Notes: generated from the sequence alone by a model not told the origin. Shown: positions 8,853 through 19,034, counted from the first letter of the stretch. The stretch is DNA of 64,000 nucleotides from Bradyrhizobium diazoefficiens (GCF_016612535.1 NZ_JAENXS010000001.1:3460343-3524342); one strand, 5' to 3'. A program made the numbers and translations.

Positions 8853-9964
8853 ATGAAGGTCGGTGTTCCCAGGGAAATCAAGACGGACGAATACCGCGTG
8901 GGCCTGACGCCTGGGCCGTCCGTGAATATGTGGCCGCCGGTCATAGCGAAGTGATTGAGACCAACGCTGGCGCCGGCATTGGCGCCACAGATGACAGTTA
9001 TCGCAAGGCGGGCGCGACAATTCTTGACTCCGCTCGCGAGGTATTTGCATCGAGCGAGATGATTGTAAAGGTGAAGGAGCCCCAACCTTCCGAATGGACC
9101 CAGCTGCGAGAGAGCCAGATCCTCTTCACATATCTGCATCTGGCGCCGGACCCGGAGCAGGCTAATGGTCTCCTAAAGTCTGGGTGCACCGCCGTCGCCT
9201 ACGAAACCGTGACTGATGCGCATGGCGGCCTTCCGCTGCTTGCGCCGATGAGCGAGGTCGCGGGCAGACTTTCGATTGAAGCAGCCGGTGCGGCCCTGAA
9301 GCGGTATGCGGGCGGCCGGGGGGCTGCCAATCGGCGGCGTGCCCGGTGTTCAGCCGGCTCGCATCGTGGTGATCGGAGGCGGTGTCGTCGGTACGCACGC
9401 GGCAAAGATGGCGGCAGGCTTGGGTGCCGAGGTCACAATCTAGACCGTTCGATACCCAGGCTTCGCGAGCTGGACGAGCTGTTCGAGGGGCGGGTTCGTA
9501 CCAGATTCTCGGCGATAGACACCGTCGAAGAGGAGGTATTCGCGGCGGACGTCGTCATTGGTGCGGTGCTTGTTCCCGGCGCCAGCGCGCCGAGGCTGGT
9601 CAGCCGCGGCATGTTGAGCTTGATGCGCAAAGGTTCCGTAATCGTCGACGTAGCTATCGATCAGGGCGGATGCTTCGAGACCTCGCGTCCAACGACGCAC
9701 GCGGATCCCACTTACGAAGTCGATGGCGTCATTCACTACTGCGTCGCCAATATGCCGGGAGCTGTCCCGCTGACCTCGAGCCAGGCGCTGAACAACGCCA
9801 CGCTGCCTTTTGGTTTGGCTCTCGCTAACAAGGGATTTGCTGCCGTGCTCGAAAATCCGTATCTGCGCGCGGGCCTCAATGTCTATCGAGGCCGGCTGAC
9901 TTACAAGGCCGTGGCCGACAGTCTCGGCCTGCCGTTCTCACCGATCGAACAGGCCGCGGCCTGA
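8853..9964 (+). pseudogene. ald: Alanine dehydrogenase, three frameshifts
   Basis: NAD-dependent alanine dehydrogenase (pyruvate + ammonia to L-alanine and back). The start at 8853 sits 6 bases after AGGAGG. The N-terminus MKVGVPREIKTDEYRVGLTP is textbook. The frame then shifts near 8910 to continue as EVIETNAGAGIGATDDSYRKAGA and KVKEPQPSEWTQLRE. It shifts again between about 9315 and 9440, where the Rossmann motif is visible in a third frame ([19 protein letters not shown]), and it returns to give LDELFEGRVRTRFS, VPGASAPRLV and the end SPIEQ. Total length matches the ~370-residue family. The three indels make it a likely pseudogene. Confidence 0.85.
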
Positions 9965-10100
9965 TCCCAGAGGTTCCCCTCGGGACCTTTCCCGTCCTGA
10001 CGGGGGGCTCCCTCGTAGTGGCTCTTTGTTGGCGACGCTGGCGGCGATCATTAACATTCTCGTTGCAATGCGCATCGTTTGAAACCTGAGAGACTCCCCG

Positions 10101-11231
10101 ATGAACCCCGCTAATCTTCCTTTTGATTCCGAGGCCATGCTGCGGGGGTTGCGCGAGTGGGTGGAATGCGAAAGCCCGACCTGGAATGTGAATGCGGTAA
10201 ATAAGATGTTAGATATTGCGGCGCGTGACATGGCGGTCATGGGCGCGACGATCGAGCGCATCGCCGGCCGGCAGGGCTTTGCCGGCTGCATCCGCGCGCG
10301 CTTTCCGCATCCGAAGCAAGGTGAGCCCGGGATCTTGATCGCGGGCCACATGGATACCGTACACCCGATCGGCACCATCGAGAAGCTGAAATGGCGGCGC
10401 GAGGGTAACAGGTGCTACGGCCCCGGCATCTTCGATATGAAGGGGGGCAATTATCTCTCGCTCGAAGCGATCCGGCAGCTGATGCGTGCGGCCTTTACCA
10501 CACCGCTGCCGATCACGGTGCTGTTCACGCCCGATGAGGAGGTTGGCACTCCTTCGAGCAGAGACATCATCGAGGCGGAAGCCGCCCGCAATAAATACGT
10601 CCTGGTCCCGGAGCCCGGAAAGCCGGATAACTGCGTCGTAACCGGGCGATACGCTATTGCGCGCTTCAATCTCGAAGCCACCGGACGCCCGAGCCACGCC
10701 GGCTCGACGCTTTCGTCGGGCCGCTCGGCGATTCGCGAAATGGCGCGGCAGATTCTTGCCATTGACGCGATGACGACGGACGACTGCACCTTCTCCGTCG
10801 GCATCGTGCATGGCGGCCAATGGGTCAATTGCGTGGCCACAACCTGTACCGGCGAGGCACTGAGCATGGCCAAGCGCCAGGCTGATCTCGATCGCGGCGT
10901 GGAAAAAATGCTGGCGCTCTCAGGCGTCACCAATGACGTGACCTTCACGGTGACACGTGGCGTCACCCGGCCGGTCTGGGAGCCAAATGCCGGCACCATA
11001 CGGCTCTACGAGAAGGCGCGCGAAATCGCGAAAACGTTCGGCACCGAATTGCGGCATTGCAGTTCTGGCGGGGGCTCCGACGGCAACTTCACCGGTGCAA
11101 TGGGAATCCCCACGCTCGACGGCTTGGGCGCGCGCGGTGCCAATGCGCACACGCTCGACGAGTATATTGAAATTGATAGCCTGGCCGAACGCGGCGGGTT
11201 GCTGGCGGGACTAATGGCAACACTAGAGTGA
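10101..11231 (+). CDS. M20 family metallopeptidase, carboxypeptidase G2-like
   Basis: 376-residue zinc peptidase of family M20, glutamate carboxypeptidase (CPG2) type, which removes a C-terminal amino acid such as glutamate from N-acyl substrates. Metal-ligand and catalytic motifs are visible: GHMDTVHP (His83, Asp85), FDMKGGN (Asp113 bridging), PDEEVGTP (Glu146 catalytic, Glu147), VPEPGKPDN, and SHAG of the dimerisation domain. It has no signal peptide, so it is cytoplasmic. It follows the alanine dehydrogenase relic by 136 bases and is followed by an aminotransferase 66 bases later, which suggests one amino-acid utilisation operon. The frame is intact. Confidence 0.87.
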   Translation: MNPANLPFDSEAMLRGLREWVECESPTWNVNAVNKMLDIAARDMAVMGATIERIAGRQGFAGCIRARFPHPKQGEPGILIAGHMDTVHPIGTIEKLKWRREGNRCYGPGIFDMKGGNYLSLEAIRQLMRAAFTTPLPITVLFTPDEEVGTPSSRDIIEAEAARNKYVLVPEPGKPDNCVVTGRYAIARFNLEATGRPSHAGSTLSSGRSAIREMARQILAIDAMTTDDCTFSVGIVHGGQWVNCVATTCTGEALSMAKRQADLDRGVEKMLALSGVTNDVTFTVTRGVTRPVWEPNAGTIRLYEKAREIAKTFGTELRHCSSGGGSDGNFTGAMGIPTLDGLGARGANAHTLDEYIEIDSLAERGGLLAGLMATLE

Positions 11232-11297
11232 TGCCAGGGATCGAAGCTCAACCCGCAACGCGCAGGGTGCGTGGGTAGACGAAGGAATGCACTTTCC

Positions 11298-12485
11298 ATG
11301 ACCGTTCGCGCAGGCCGGGAGTTTCTGGCCATCCCCGGGCCCACCACAATGCCGGACGAGGTGCTGCGCGCCATGCACCGGCCCGCAATCGACATCTATT
11401 CCGACCAAATGGTCGATTTGAGCGATAGTCTATTACGCGACTTGTCAAAGCTGTTTGCGACCAAGGGCAGGGTCTACATCTATATCGCCAACGGTCATGG
11501 CGCGTGGGAGGCGGTGCTCTCCAACGCGCTCTCGCGCGGCGACAAGGTGCTGGTCCTAGAGAGCGGCTCTTTCGCGATTGGCTGGGGCAATGCCGCTCGC
11601 GCCATGGGCGCCGAGGTCGAGGTGCTCAAAGGCGATTGGTGCCGCGCGGTCCGGCTCCATGAGGTTGAGGCGCGGCTGCGCGCCGACAAGAACCACGAGA
11701 TCAAGGCCATTCTGGTGGCGCAAGTTGACACCGCCTCTAGCGTGGTCAACGACATCGAAGCGATCGGCAAGGCGATCAAGGCTGCCGATCATCCCGCGCT
11801 CTATATGGTCGATACCGTGGCTTCGCTCGGCTGCATGCCGTTCGAGATGGATAAATGGGGCATCGATGTCGCGATGTCTGGCTCGCAGAAGGGTCTGATG
11901 ACCCCACCGGGGCTCGCCTTTGTCGCGGTGAACGAGCGTGCGCAAGCCGTGAACAAGACCGCCAACATGCGCACGCCGTATTGGAGCTGGGCTGAGCGGG
12001 AAGGTATCGAGCATTACCGCCGCTACGCCGGCACCGCGCCGGTGCATCTGTTGTTCGCGCTGCGTCAGGCCATCGATATGCTGTTCAGTGAGGGCTTGGA
12101 GAACGTCATCCGTCGCCATCAGCTGCTAGCGGAAGCGGTGCGTCGTGCGGTAGCTGTGTGGAGTGAGGGCCAAGTGCTCGGCTTCAACATTAGCGAGGCC
12201 TCCGAGCGCTCCAACACGGTTACGGCCGTGGTGGTGGGTAATGGCCATGATCCGATGAGGCTACAGCATTACTGCAACGAAAAATGCGGCGTGGTGCTTG
12301 GGATCGGCATCGGCGACCTGCAAGGCAAAGCGTTCCGCATCGCCCATATGGGCCATACCAATGCCCCGATGATTTTGGGAACGCTGGGCGTAGTTGAGGT
12401 GGGCCTCAACGCGTTGCAAATCCCGCACGGCGCGGGCGGCACGGAAGCCGCGATAAAATATCTCGGTGGAAGTGTGCACCCATAG
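11298..12485 (+). CDS. Class V aminotransferase, alanine/serine-glyoxylate type
   Basis: 395-residue PLP enzyme of the alanine-glyoxylate/serine-glyoxylate aminotransferase group (the same group includes pyridoxamine-pyruvate aminotransferase). Visible features are FLAIPGPTTMPDEVLRAM at the N-terminus, the substrate loop YIANGHGAWEAVLSN, the PLP aspartate in YMVDTVASLGCMPFEMD, and Lys198 in MSGSQKGLMTPPGL. The C-terminal domain ends with AHMGHTNAPMILGTLGV, also typical. ATG 11298 is preferred over an upstream GTG because the family begins shortly before the GPT motif. The amino donor cannot be read from sequence. Neighbouring genes (alanine dehydrogenase, M20 peptidase) fit a role in amino-group transfer to or from alanine or glyoxylate. 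Confidence 0.87.
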   Translation: MTVRAGREFLAIPGPTTMPDEVLRAMHRPAIDIYSDQMVDLSDSLLRDLSKLFATKGRVYIYIANGHGAWEAVLSNALSRGDKVLVLESGSFAIGWGNAARAMGAEVEVLKGDWCRAVRLHEVEARLRADKNHEIKAILVAQVDTASSVVNDIEAIGKAIKAADHPALYMVDTVASLGCMPFEMDKWGIDVAMSGSQKGLMTPPGLAFVAVNERAQAVNKTANMRTPYWSWAEREGIEHYRRYAGTAPVHLLFALRQAIDMLFSEGLENVIRRHQLLAEAVRRAVAVWSEGQVLGFNISEASERSNTVTAVVVGNGHDPMRLQHYCNEKCGVVLGIGIGDLQGKAFRIAHMGHTNAPMILGTLGVVEVGLNALQIPHGAGGTEAAIKYLGGSVHP

Positions 12486-12719
12486 CACTGGATGTGGCTG
12501 CAGGTACAGGCCCAGCACGCGCGCGAGGGCGGCGTCTGCCGCCGGATCTGGGTGAGTGGCAGGCTATAGACTCGATCGCTGGCGAGGAGCTGGCTCGAAC
12601 CTCCGCGCCGAACTCCTCATCACTCCGGCTACGTTGAGCGGTGTCAGACAGGCCACCCCGCGAGACGCCGCCACACAACCGTTCCGCCGGCCAGATCCGC
12701 CCCTCCAATCGAAACCTGA

Positions 12720-12747
12720 TTGACATAGTTGGCATACCTAGTATAGG
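12720..12747 (+). promoter_or_regulatory. Sigma-70-like promoter of the ABC importer operon
   Basis: TTGACA (12720-12725), a 16-base spacer and TATAGG (12742-12747), 33 bases upstream of the binding-protein start. The spacer contains GGCATACC, resembling GntR/FCD-type operator half-sites. Confidence 0.55.
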
Positions 12748-12779
12748 TCGTGCGTTTAATCAAAACCAAGGGGACGGAA

Positions 12780-13667
12780 ATGAGAGGTTCAGAAATCGCT
12801 AGGCGAGCGGTGTTGGTCGGGGGTGCGGCACTCGCGATCTTAAGCGTCGCTGCTCCGGTCGTCCGTGCACAGTCGATCGCGGATCGTGTACTCAAGGAGG
12901 GTAAAGTTACAATCGGCATCCATAATGCCGCGCCCTGGGGGTTTGTCGAAGATGGAAAAGTCACCGGCGTCGCGCCGGATGTACTCAAGGCGGTTCTTGG
13001 ACCTCTTGGTGTGAAGGACGTTGACTTTATCGTCGTTGACTGGCCTGCCCTAATTCCTAGTCTGCTGTCCAGGCGAATAGACGTCATCGCGTCCGGTGTG
13101 GCCATTACTCCAGTACGCTGTAAGCAGGTCATTTTCAGCAACCCTGATCTCGCTATCGGTGATGCGGTGTTGGTGCTGCCGGGCAATCCTCACAATATTC
13201 ACAGTTATGCCGACGTGGCCAAGGATCCGGCGCTCCGCATCGGCGGTACGCGAGGCAGTACTAATGTCGAAAACGCCATCAAGGCGGGTATCCCTAAAGA
13301 CCGCGTTCTTCAGTTCGAGGGCGGGGATGGGCCCGTTGCTGCCTTGTTGGCTGGGCGGGTCGATGCGATCGCGTGGTCAGTACCAACAGCGATTAACGCG
13401 CTTAAAGATCCCAATCTCGAGGGGAAAATGCAGCGCGCGCTTCCGTTCACCGGGATAGTGGAGAATGGGCGACAATCGACGTTCTACACGGCAATCGAAT
13501 TTCGGCCCGAAGATGCCAAGTTGCGCGATCTCTATAATGAGAGCCTGGCAAAGCGGAGAGCCGACGGAACAATAGAAAAAATAGCTTCAAAGTATGGTCT
13601 TACAGACGCCGACTTAGCTCCAGAGGGTCTTACGGCCAAAGATCTATGCCTTGACAACTACCGGTAA
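12780..13667 (+). CDS. ABC importer periplasmic binding protein, EhuB-like
   Basis: 295-residue solute-binding protein of the polar amino acid family (SBP_bac_3), most like ectoine/hydroxyectoine-binding EhuB. The N-terminus MRGSEIARRAVLVGG followed by a hydrophobic stretch and VRAQS is a signal peptide with a twin-arginine look. Mature motifs are LKEGKVTIGIHNAAPWGF, RRIDVIASGVAITPVRC and GNPHNIHSY. The start at 12780 follows AAGGGGACGGAA. First gene of a four-gene importer set with the two permeases and the ATPase immediately downstream. A close paralogue without permeases lies at 22689. The ligand is an inference: ectoine-type or another small polar amino acid. Confidence 0.88.
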   Translation: MRGSEIARRAVLVGGAALAILSVAAPVVRAQSIADRVLKEGKVTIGIHNAAPWGFVEDGKVTGVAPDVLKAVLGPLGVKDVDFIVVDWPALIPSLLSRRIDVIASGVAITPVRCKQVIFSNPDLAIGDAVLVLPGNPHNIHSYADVAKDPALRIGGTRGSTNVENAIKAGIPKDRVLQFEGGDGPVAALLAGRVDAIAWSVPTAINALKDPNLEGKMQRALPFTGIVENGRQSTFYTAIEFRPEDAKLRDLYNESLAKRRADGTIEKIASKYGLTDADLAPEGLTAKDLCLDNYR

Positions 13668-13685
13668 GCCGAGCGAGCAGAGTGA

Positions 13686-14342
13686 ATGAGTTTTCTTGAT
13701 ATCATGATGGGTATATACGGGGGATTTGGTGTCACTGCGGCTGTAACGATCCTCGGTCTACTTTATGCGGTGCCATTCGCTCTGCTCGCTGGTGTGCTTC
13801 AGCACTTCTCGACCGGTATTTGCCGCTGGGGCGTTACAGCTGTGATCGAATTCTGGCGAAGCTCGCCACTGATCGTGCTCGTCTACGCATTTTACTATAC
13901 GCTACCCGCCTTTGGCATCTATCTCTCCGGCATTGCAGTCGGCGCGATGGTGCTCGGACTGAATATTGGAGGATACGGAAGTCAATCCGTCCGTGCGGCG
14001 TTGCAATCCCTAAACCGTGGTCAGTGCGAAGCTGGGCTGGCGCTGGGATTGAGTCGCTTCGATGTACTTCGCCTGATTGAGCTGCCTCAAGCAATTTCTG
14101 CAATGATCCCTACTTTCATCAACCAGGTAATCCAATTAATAAAGGGAACATCTCTTGTATCTCTGATCGCCCTCACGGACATGACTTTCCGTGCAAGGCA
14201 ATTGGGTCAGTTATCCTACAACCCAGTTCAAATCTATTCGGCTCTCCTACTGTCTTACTTAATCATTTGCTATCCGATCACCATTTTCGGGCGCTATCTT
14301 GAGAAATCACATAGAAAGGGGCAGCGCGTCCATGAGCTTTGA
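13686..14342 (+). CDS. ABC importer permease, EhuC-like
   Basis: 218-residue inner-membrane permease of the HisMQ/GlnP (BPD_transp_1) family. It has about five hydrophobic segments and the coupling-loop motif EAGLALGLSRFDVLRLIELPQ that docks to the ATPase. WRSSPLIVLVYAFYYTLPAFG is the conserved region after the first helices. It starts 18 bases after the binding-protein gene and overlaps the next gene by 11 bases, so the genes are co-transcribed and probably translationally coupled. Confidence 0.88.
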   Translation: MSFLDIMMGIYGGFGVTAAVTILGLLYAVPFALLAGVLQHFSTGICRWGVTAVIEFWRSSPLIVLVYAFYYTLPAFGIYLSGIAVGAMVLGLNIGGYGSQSVRAALQSLNRGQCEAGLALGLSRFDVLRLIELPQAISAMIPTFINQVIQLIKGTSLVSLIALTDMTFRARQLGQLSYNPVQIYSALLLSYLIICYPITIFGRYLEKSHRKGQRVHEL

Positions 14343-14994
14343 TTTCGTCTTTGCTATGAGAATCGTGCCGTCGGTCTTGGAGGGCCTTGGCAATACGATT
14401 CTCGTGGCGGTTCTCAGCTTCGTTTTCGCTACGGCGCTCGGGTTCTCCTGGGAGATGCTGCGCCGATCTCATTGGCTTATGCGTCCAGTTACACAGTTCA
14501 TTATCGACGCAATTCGGTCAACGCCCGTCCTGATTCAAATTTACTTCATGTTCTTCGTGCTGCCCTATTATGGTGTGACATTTCCTGCGTTGTTCACAGG
14601 CGTTCTGGGCCTCAGTCTGTATTTCTCTGGGTATATTTCGGAAGTTTTCAAAGCCGGAATCGATGCTATACCGGCGGGGCAGACCGAAGCGTCGCAAAGT
14701 CTCGGACTTGGTTGGCGCGACACGGTGATATTTGTGATTGCGCCGCAGATGCTGCGCAACATTGCGGCACCCTTGGGGGCCTATGCTATCTCTATTCTGA
14801 AGTCCACCCCAATACTTGCAGTTCTTGCTGTTCCGGAAATGCTAGGCAGCGCAATGGACGTGGCCTCGGAGACCTATCGTTATGCGGAGCCGGTATTTGT
14901 TGCTGGCATTCTGTTCCTCATGATGGCCGTAGTCGCAGTCTCTCTCGTGGGGTATTTCGAGCGGCTTCTCGGCGTTAGCAGCCCCTCTCACTAG
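14332..14994 (+). CDS. ABC importer permease, EhuD-like
   Basis: 220-residue second permease of the same family. The motifs are [21 protein letters not shown] and the ATPase-contact loop [21 protein letters not shown]. The start ATG at 14332 lies inside the end of the first permease gene. It pairs with the EhuC-like protein to form the heterodimeric membrane channel. All hydrophobic segments are present and the frame is intact. Confidence 0.88.
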   Translation: MSFDFVFAMRIVPSVLEGLGNTILVAVLSFVFATALGFSWEMLRRSHWLMRPVTQFIIDAIRSTPVLIQIYFMFFVLPYYGVTFPALFTGVLGLSLYFSGYISEVFKAGIDAIPAGQTEASQSLGLGWRDTVIFVIAPQMLRNIAAPLGAYAISILKSTPILAVLAVPEMLGSAMDVASETYRYAEPVFVAGILFLMMAVVAVSLVGYFERLLGVSSPSH

Positions 14995-15052
14995 CAATCA
15001 CTACGATTTGCTTGCGGATCAAGAAATGGCATTTGAAGCAGCGGAACGAGAT

Positions 15053-15817
15053 ATGACCAATAGACCACTCCATAACGCAGCTAACACGGTTGCCGTGTGC
15101 ATCGAAGACGTTTCGAAATGGTATGGAACATTTCAGGCTCTACGTGATGTCAGCCTTACTGTAGTGGCTGGGGAGCGAATTGTCGTTTGCGGTCCCTCGG
15201 GCTCGGGCAAGTCAACGTTGGTTCGGTGCATCAATCAGCTTGAGAAGCATCAGAAAGGCCGCATCTTGGTAAATGGCACTGAGGTGCGCGCAGGAATGAA
15301 AGGGCTAGCGGAAGTGCGCCGTGATGTTGGCATGGTTTTCCAACAGTTCAACCTCTTTCCGCATTTGAGCGTGATCGACAACTGCACTTTGGCATTGGTT
15401 CGCGCGCGAAAAATGGCCCGCAACGCGGCTGAGAAGGTCGCGATGGAGAATCTGGAACGAGTTCACATACCCGAACAAGCAAGAAAATATCCCGCTCAAT
15501 TGTCAGGTGGTCAACAGCAGCGTGTCGCGATCGCTCGCGCACTCTGTATGAAACCGAAGGTCCTGTTGTTCGACGAACCTACATCGGCACTTGATCCAGA
15601 GATGATCAAAGAAGTGCTTGATGTGATAACCGGGCTCGCGAATGAAGGCATGACAATGATTTGCGTCACTCACGAGATGGGCTTCGCGCGCGAGGTCGCC
15701 GACCGCGTGGTGTTTATGGATGGCGGCGAAATCATCGAACAAGCGGTGCCAGAGCGTTTTTTTAATCATCCAGAGCATGCCCGCACCAAGAAATTCCTCA
15801 GTCAACTGCTACACTAA
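15053..15817 (+). CDS. ABC importer ATPase, EhuA/GlnQ-like
   Basis: 254-residue ATP-binding subunit. All nucleotide-binding motifs are intact: Walker [13 protein letters not shown]-loop [11 protein letters not shown], signature [15 protein letters not shown], Walker [15 protein letters not shown] and the switch histidine in [12 protein letters not shown] 15053 is chosen because the following residues match family N-termini; upstream in-frame ATGs at 15008 and 15026 are possible. It is the fourth gene of the importer set and energises uptake by the two permeases. Confidence 0.9.
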   Translation: MTNRPLHNAANTVAVCIEDVSKWYGTFQALRDVSLTVVAGERIVVCGPSGSGKSTLVRCINQLEKHQKGRILVNGTEVRAGMKGLAEVRRDVGMVFQQFNLFPHLSVIDNCTLALVRARKMARNAAEKVAMENLERVHIPEQARKYPAQLSGGQQQRVAIARALCMKPKVLLFDEPTSALDPEMIKEVLDVITGLANEGMTMICVTHEMGFAREVADRVVFMDGGEIIEQAVPERFFNHPEHARTKKFLSQLLH

Positions 15818-16542
15818 GGGATTGTTGTTACGTGGTCATGCCGCTCGGGGCGCGCGCTTTAACAGCCTTTCACGAGCGATGAGGAGAAATGCAGGCGATT
15901 GTAGCAAGCGGGTGCGTTGTCTCTTGGCTCGCAGGCGAACGGCGCTCTGACATCTTCGTAGAAATGCGCTCCACACGCTCATTGAAGGCGAGCGTCACCA
16001 GATGCCTCATGTCGAGCCCTGGATTTCAAGCTTCGCGAGCTGGAAGGTTTCCAGCGCAAAAATGTCAAAACGGTGTGGGGCGACGGAAGAGGCGATCCAT
16101 CAAGAGACTTAGCCCCATGGGTTCTCCACGGGAAAGAAATCCGGCGCCGAGCTCACCTGTGCAACGGATGGATCTTCGGTCCAGCGCCGAGTCGCTGCCG
16201 GCGTTCAATTGCATTGGATGCCTACGAATACAGAATTGAACGATACGCTTTGCGTTGTCCCGCCGAAGCAAAAGAGCCAATCTCCTTCGCTTCGACGCAG
16301 GTCATCCAGTTCGAGGCCGGCCAACCCATCCGGATGCGTGTGCTGGTCGACACCTTTGATCTAGTCGAGCGGGCGCACGGTCGCACAATTCATCTCCCAA
16401 ACATGATCGCCAGGCTGGACATCCTGAGAGGTTGGGTATACATGGTATGATGAAAGCGTTGTGGCGTTTCGGCTGCAGAGAAGTCTACGCTGGCTGCGCC
16501 CAGTTTCCCTTGATGCGGCTCTCCTCAGTGGAAGGCAAACAC
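15818..16542. other. Gap with a possible unidentified gene remnant
   Basis: A plus-strand frame ending near 16450 contains a protein-like segment (VIQFEAGQPIRMRVLVDTFDLVERAHG) that I cannot assign, so it may be the end of a decayed gene. GGTATACATGGTATG at 16435-16449 resembles a GntR-type operator. The ribosome site GGAAGG precedes the next gene. Confidence 0.3.
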
Positions 16543-17997
16543 ATGTCAAATGAATCCATTAGTTGCGCCGACAAAGTCGAAGAGCCATCTCCCTTCGAAC
16601 ACATACTGTTTCCACGCGCCCCGATCCACGAACCTGCTGGGCAACTCGCGCGCTTTCTCGTCGAGCTCAAATTTGAAGACCTTCCCACAGACGTCCTGCA
16701 CACAGCGAAGCTCGTTACTCTCGATACGATTGGCTGCATAGTAGCAGGTACGCGGACCCCTTTAGGGCGGAAGGTAGTAGCTGCGTATGGCAGCGGAAGC
16801 GAAGCGAATGGCTGCTCCATTCCCGGAACTTCGCTGAAGTTTGCACCCTCCGTTGCCGCTAAGGTAAACGGCTGGCTCTCGGATGTACTCGATTTCGAGG
16901 ATACTGCCGCTGGTCATCCAAGCGCAACGGTCATACCGGCCGCCTTGGCTATGGCAGAGCATCTCAACAGCACGCCCAAGCAGTTCCTCCTGGGAGTGGT
17001 TGCTGGGTATGAAGCGGGTCTCCGGCTGTATGACGCAACGAGAGCAAGCCCGGAGGCCTATCGCCGGTTTGCGTCTTATCACGCTTGGCATGGTGTGGCC
17101 GCGGGCGCAGCCGCTATGGTTGTATCTGGGGGGTCGGAGGAGCAGTTTCGATCTGCCCTAGGACATGCCGCCGCCAATACAAACATCCCTCTTTGGTATG
17201 TTCAGTATGGTCGGCCTGCGCACGCCCTCAAAGCGAACTACGGTCAGATGGCGCTAGGTGGCATCGACGCTGCAATCTGCGCTCGTCAGGATATTGTCGG
17301 TCCCTTCGCAATGTTGAGCGACCCTGTGAGGGGCTTTGCGGCAATCATCGGATCAGACCAATTCGACCCGTCGAAATTGTCTGCGAATCTGGGCGAGACA
17401 TGGCGTCTACGGGGGACATCATTCAAGGGATACCCGGCCTGCTATTCGTTGCATTCAATAATTGATGCCGTATCCAGCACGGTAAAGAACAGCGGCGTTG
17501 AACCCGAACAAATCGAAAAGATTTCAGTTCGTTGTTCAGCCAAAGTAGCTGATTGGTTCTCAGACGATGCTCCAGCAGCTGATCTCGACGGCCAGTTTTC
17601 AGTTCAGTACGTCACAGCCATGAGTGTGCTGTCGATAGAGCCTGGGATCGCATGGTACGAGCCCTCGACGATGAATGATCAAGCGGTGTCTGCTCTGATG
17701 AAGAAAATTAACGTAGAGGTCGATCCGCGCGCCGAGGACGCGTTCTGGAATGGCCTACCATATCTGTCCACGGCTTCTTTGTTGGTGAAGGACGGTCGAT
17801 CCTTCTCCGCGACTGTCGAGTGGCCGACCGGTCACCCAAACAAGCCGCTTAGCGATGCTGACCTCGAAAGGAAGTTTCTGCGCAATCTGCGCGGAACTTC
17901 GCTCGAGAAGCATGGAGCCAAACTCATCGAAGAGACGATGAACATCGATCGGTCGATCTCATTGAACGGACTTGGCCGCCTGCTGAGTACGGCTTGA
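16543..17997 (+). CDS. MmgE/PrpD family protein
   Basis: 484-residue protein of the MmgE/PrpD family, which includes 2-methylcitrate dehydratase and cis-aconitate decarboxylase. The start MSNESISCAD follows GGAAGG by 7 bases; the upstream 37 codons are rejected. Family features are LARFLVELKFEDLPTDVLHTAK, the DTIGCIVAGTRTPLG segment, DVLDFEDTAAGHPSATVIPA (catalytic-site Asp/His region) and KGYPACYSLHSIIDA. Many members near amino-acid importers have unknown substrates, and no prpB/prpC is adjacent. A methylcitrate role is therefore not supported. It may act on a small hydroxy- or unsaturated acid derived from the imported compound. Confidence 0.85.
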   Translation: MSNESISCADKVEEPSPFEHILFPRAPIHEPAGQLARFLVELKFEDLPTDVLHTAKLVTLDTIGCIVAGTRTPLGRKVVAAYGSGSEANGCSIPGTSLKFAPSVAAKVNGWLSDVLDFEDTAAGHPSATVIPAALAMAEHLNSTPKQFLLGVVAGYEAGLRLYDATRASPEAYRRFASYHAWHGVAAGAAAMVVSGGSEEQFRSALGHAAANTNIPLWYVQYGRPAHALKANYGQMALGGIDAAICARQDIVGPFAMLSDPVRGFAAIIGSDQFDPSKLSANLGETWRLRGTSFKGYPACYSLHSIIDAVSSTVKNSGVEPEQIEKISVRCSAKVADWFSDDAPAADLDGQFSVQYVTAMSVLSIEPGIAWYEPSTMNDQAVSALMKKINVEVDPRAEDAFWNGLPYLSTASLLVKDGRSFSATVEWPTGHPNKPLSDADLERKFLRNLRGTSLEKHGAKLIEETMNIDRSISLNGLGRLLSTA

Positions 17998-18076
17998 ATC
18001 CAGTGGATGCAGTCTGACGATCGAGGCCCTTAGAATTCCTGGCTAGACGCTGGTGTGCGACTCGTGAGGATGCGCT

Positions 18077-18078
18077 TA
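18077..18078. repeat. TA target duplication, left of IS630
   Basis: TA directly before the terminal repeat GAGCGTTTCA. The matching TA at 19126-19127 follows the opposite end. TA duplication is the IS630/Tc1 hallmark. Confidence 0.8.
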
Positions 18079-18085
18079 GAGCGTT

Positions 18086-19034
18086 TCACTTTTTGACTGA
18101 AGCATAACCCGCATTGGCGAAGTAGTTTGCGCATTCGCGAGGCTGGATGTCCTGGACGAGTTGGCCGATGTGGCGCCAAGTGTCCTCGACGGTGCGCTTC
18201 TGAGCCTGCCTCATCCAGTGTTTGATCTTGGCGAAGGCCTGTTCGATCGGGTTGAGGTCGGGCGAGTATGGCGGCAGGTACCAGAGCCTGGCGCCAGCGG
18301 CCTGGATCATCTGCCTGACAGCTTTCGACTTGTGGCTTCCGAGATTGTCGAAAACGACGATGTCGCCTTCGCGCAGGGTTGGCAGGAGAAGATGCTCGAC
18401 ATAAGCGCGAAAGCATTCACCGTTGATCGGCCCGTCGAAGACGCAGGGTGCCGTGAGTTGGTCATGGCGGAGCGCGCCGAGGAATGTCAGGGTTCGCCAG
18501 TGGCCGTGCGGCGCGAAGCCGCGCAGGCGGGCCCCTTTGGGACCCCAGCCCCGCAACGGGGCCATGTTGGTCTTGATCCAGGTCTCATCGATGAAGACGA
18601 GCCGGCCCGGATCGAGCCCGGCCTGCCAGGATCGCCAACGTTGACGCCTGCGAGAGATGTCTGTGCGAGCCTGTTCAAGGGCGAACAGTGTTTTTTTTGA
18701 AGCGTAGCCCTTCTCGGCGCAGGAACAGCCAGACCGCGTTGTGCGAGACCTTGACCCCGCGGGCTGCCAGTTCCGCCTTCAGACCATGTAGCGTCAGGTG
18801 CGGCGTCTGAGTGATCCGCTCGACGATGAAGGCGCGGTGCGGATCGAGCACAGGCTTGCGGTGGCCGCCCATCTTGCCGGGCACAACCGAGCCGGTCGCC
18901 CGCTGCCGCTGTGCCCACTTCACAACCGACGAGACCGCAACGCCGAACCGCTCGGCCACGGACCGGCAGCTCTCGCCCGCCAAAACCGACGCCACTACTC
19001 GCTCGCGAAGATCCAGGGAAAGAGGTCGGGTCAT
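18086..19034 (-). CDS. IS630 transposase in two frames joined at an A8 tract
   Basis: The first frame (19034-18675) is the helix-turn-helix region: MTRPLSLDLRERVVASVLAG and RSVAERFGVAVSSVVKW, ending GLRFKKNTVRP. The second frame encodes the DDE domain, with FIDETWIKTNMAPLRGWGPK, FDNLGSHKSKAVRQ and [20 protein letters not shown] carrying the three catalytic acids. The frames meet at eight T residues (18691-18698; A8 on the coding strand). Reading seven A residues instead of eight gives FKKTLFALEQART, the normal family sequence. All catalytic residues are intact. Either transcriptional slippage or ribosomal frameshifting makes the full ~315-residue enzyme, or the extra A is an inactivating mutation. 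Confidence 0.82.
18691..18698 (-). other. A8 slippery homopolymer in the IS630 transposase
   Basis: Eight consecutive A residues on the coding strand exactly at the junction of the two transposase frames. The second IS630 at 35297-39546 has seven at the same codons (39114-39120). Confidence 0.75.

Noticed and set aside
12780..15817. Complete ectoine uptake and degradation operon
   Set aside because: The importer is EhuBCDA-like, but no ectoine hydrolase or eut/doe genes follow, and the EctB-like gene is 33 kb away. The substrate is left open.
15889..16450. Possible gene upstream of MmgE/PrpD
   Set aside because: Frames are mutually inconsistent and no family could be recognised. Kept only as a gap note.
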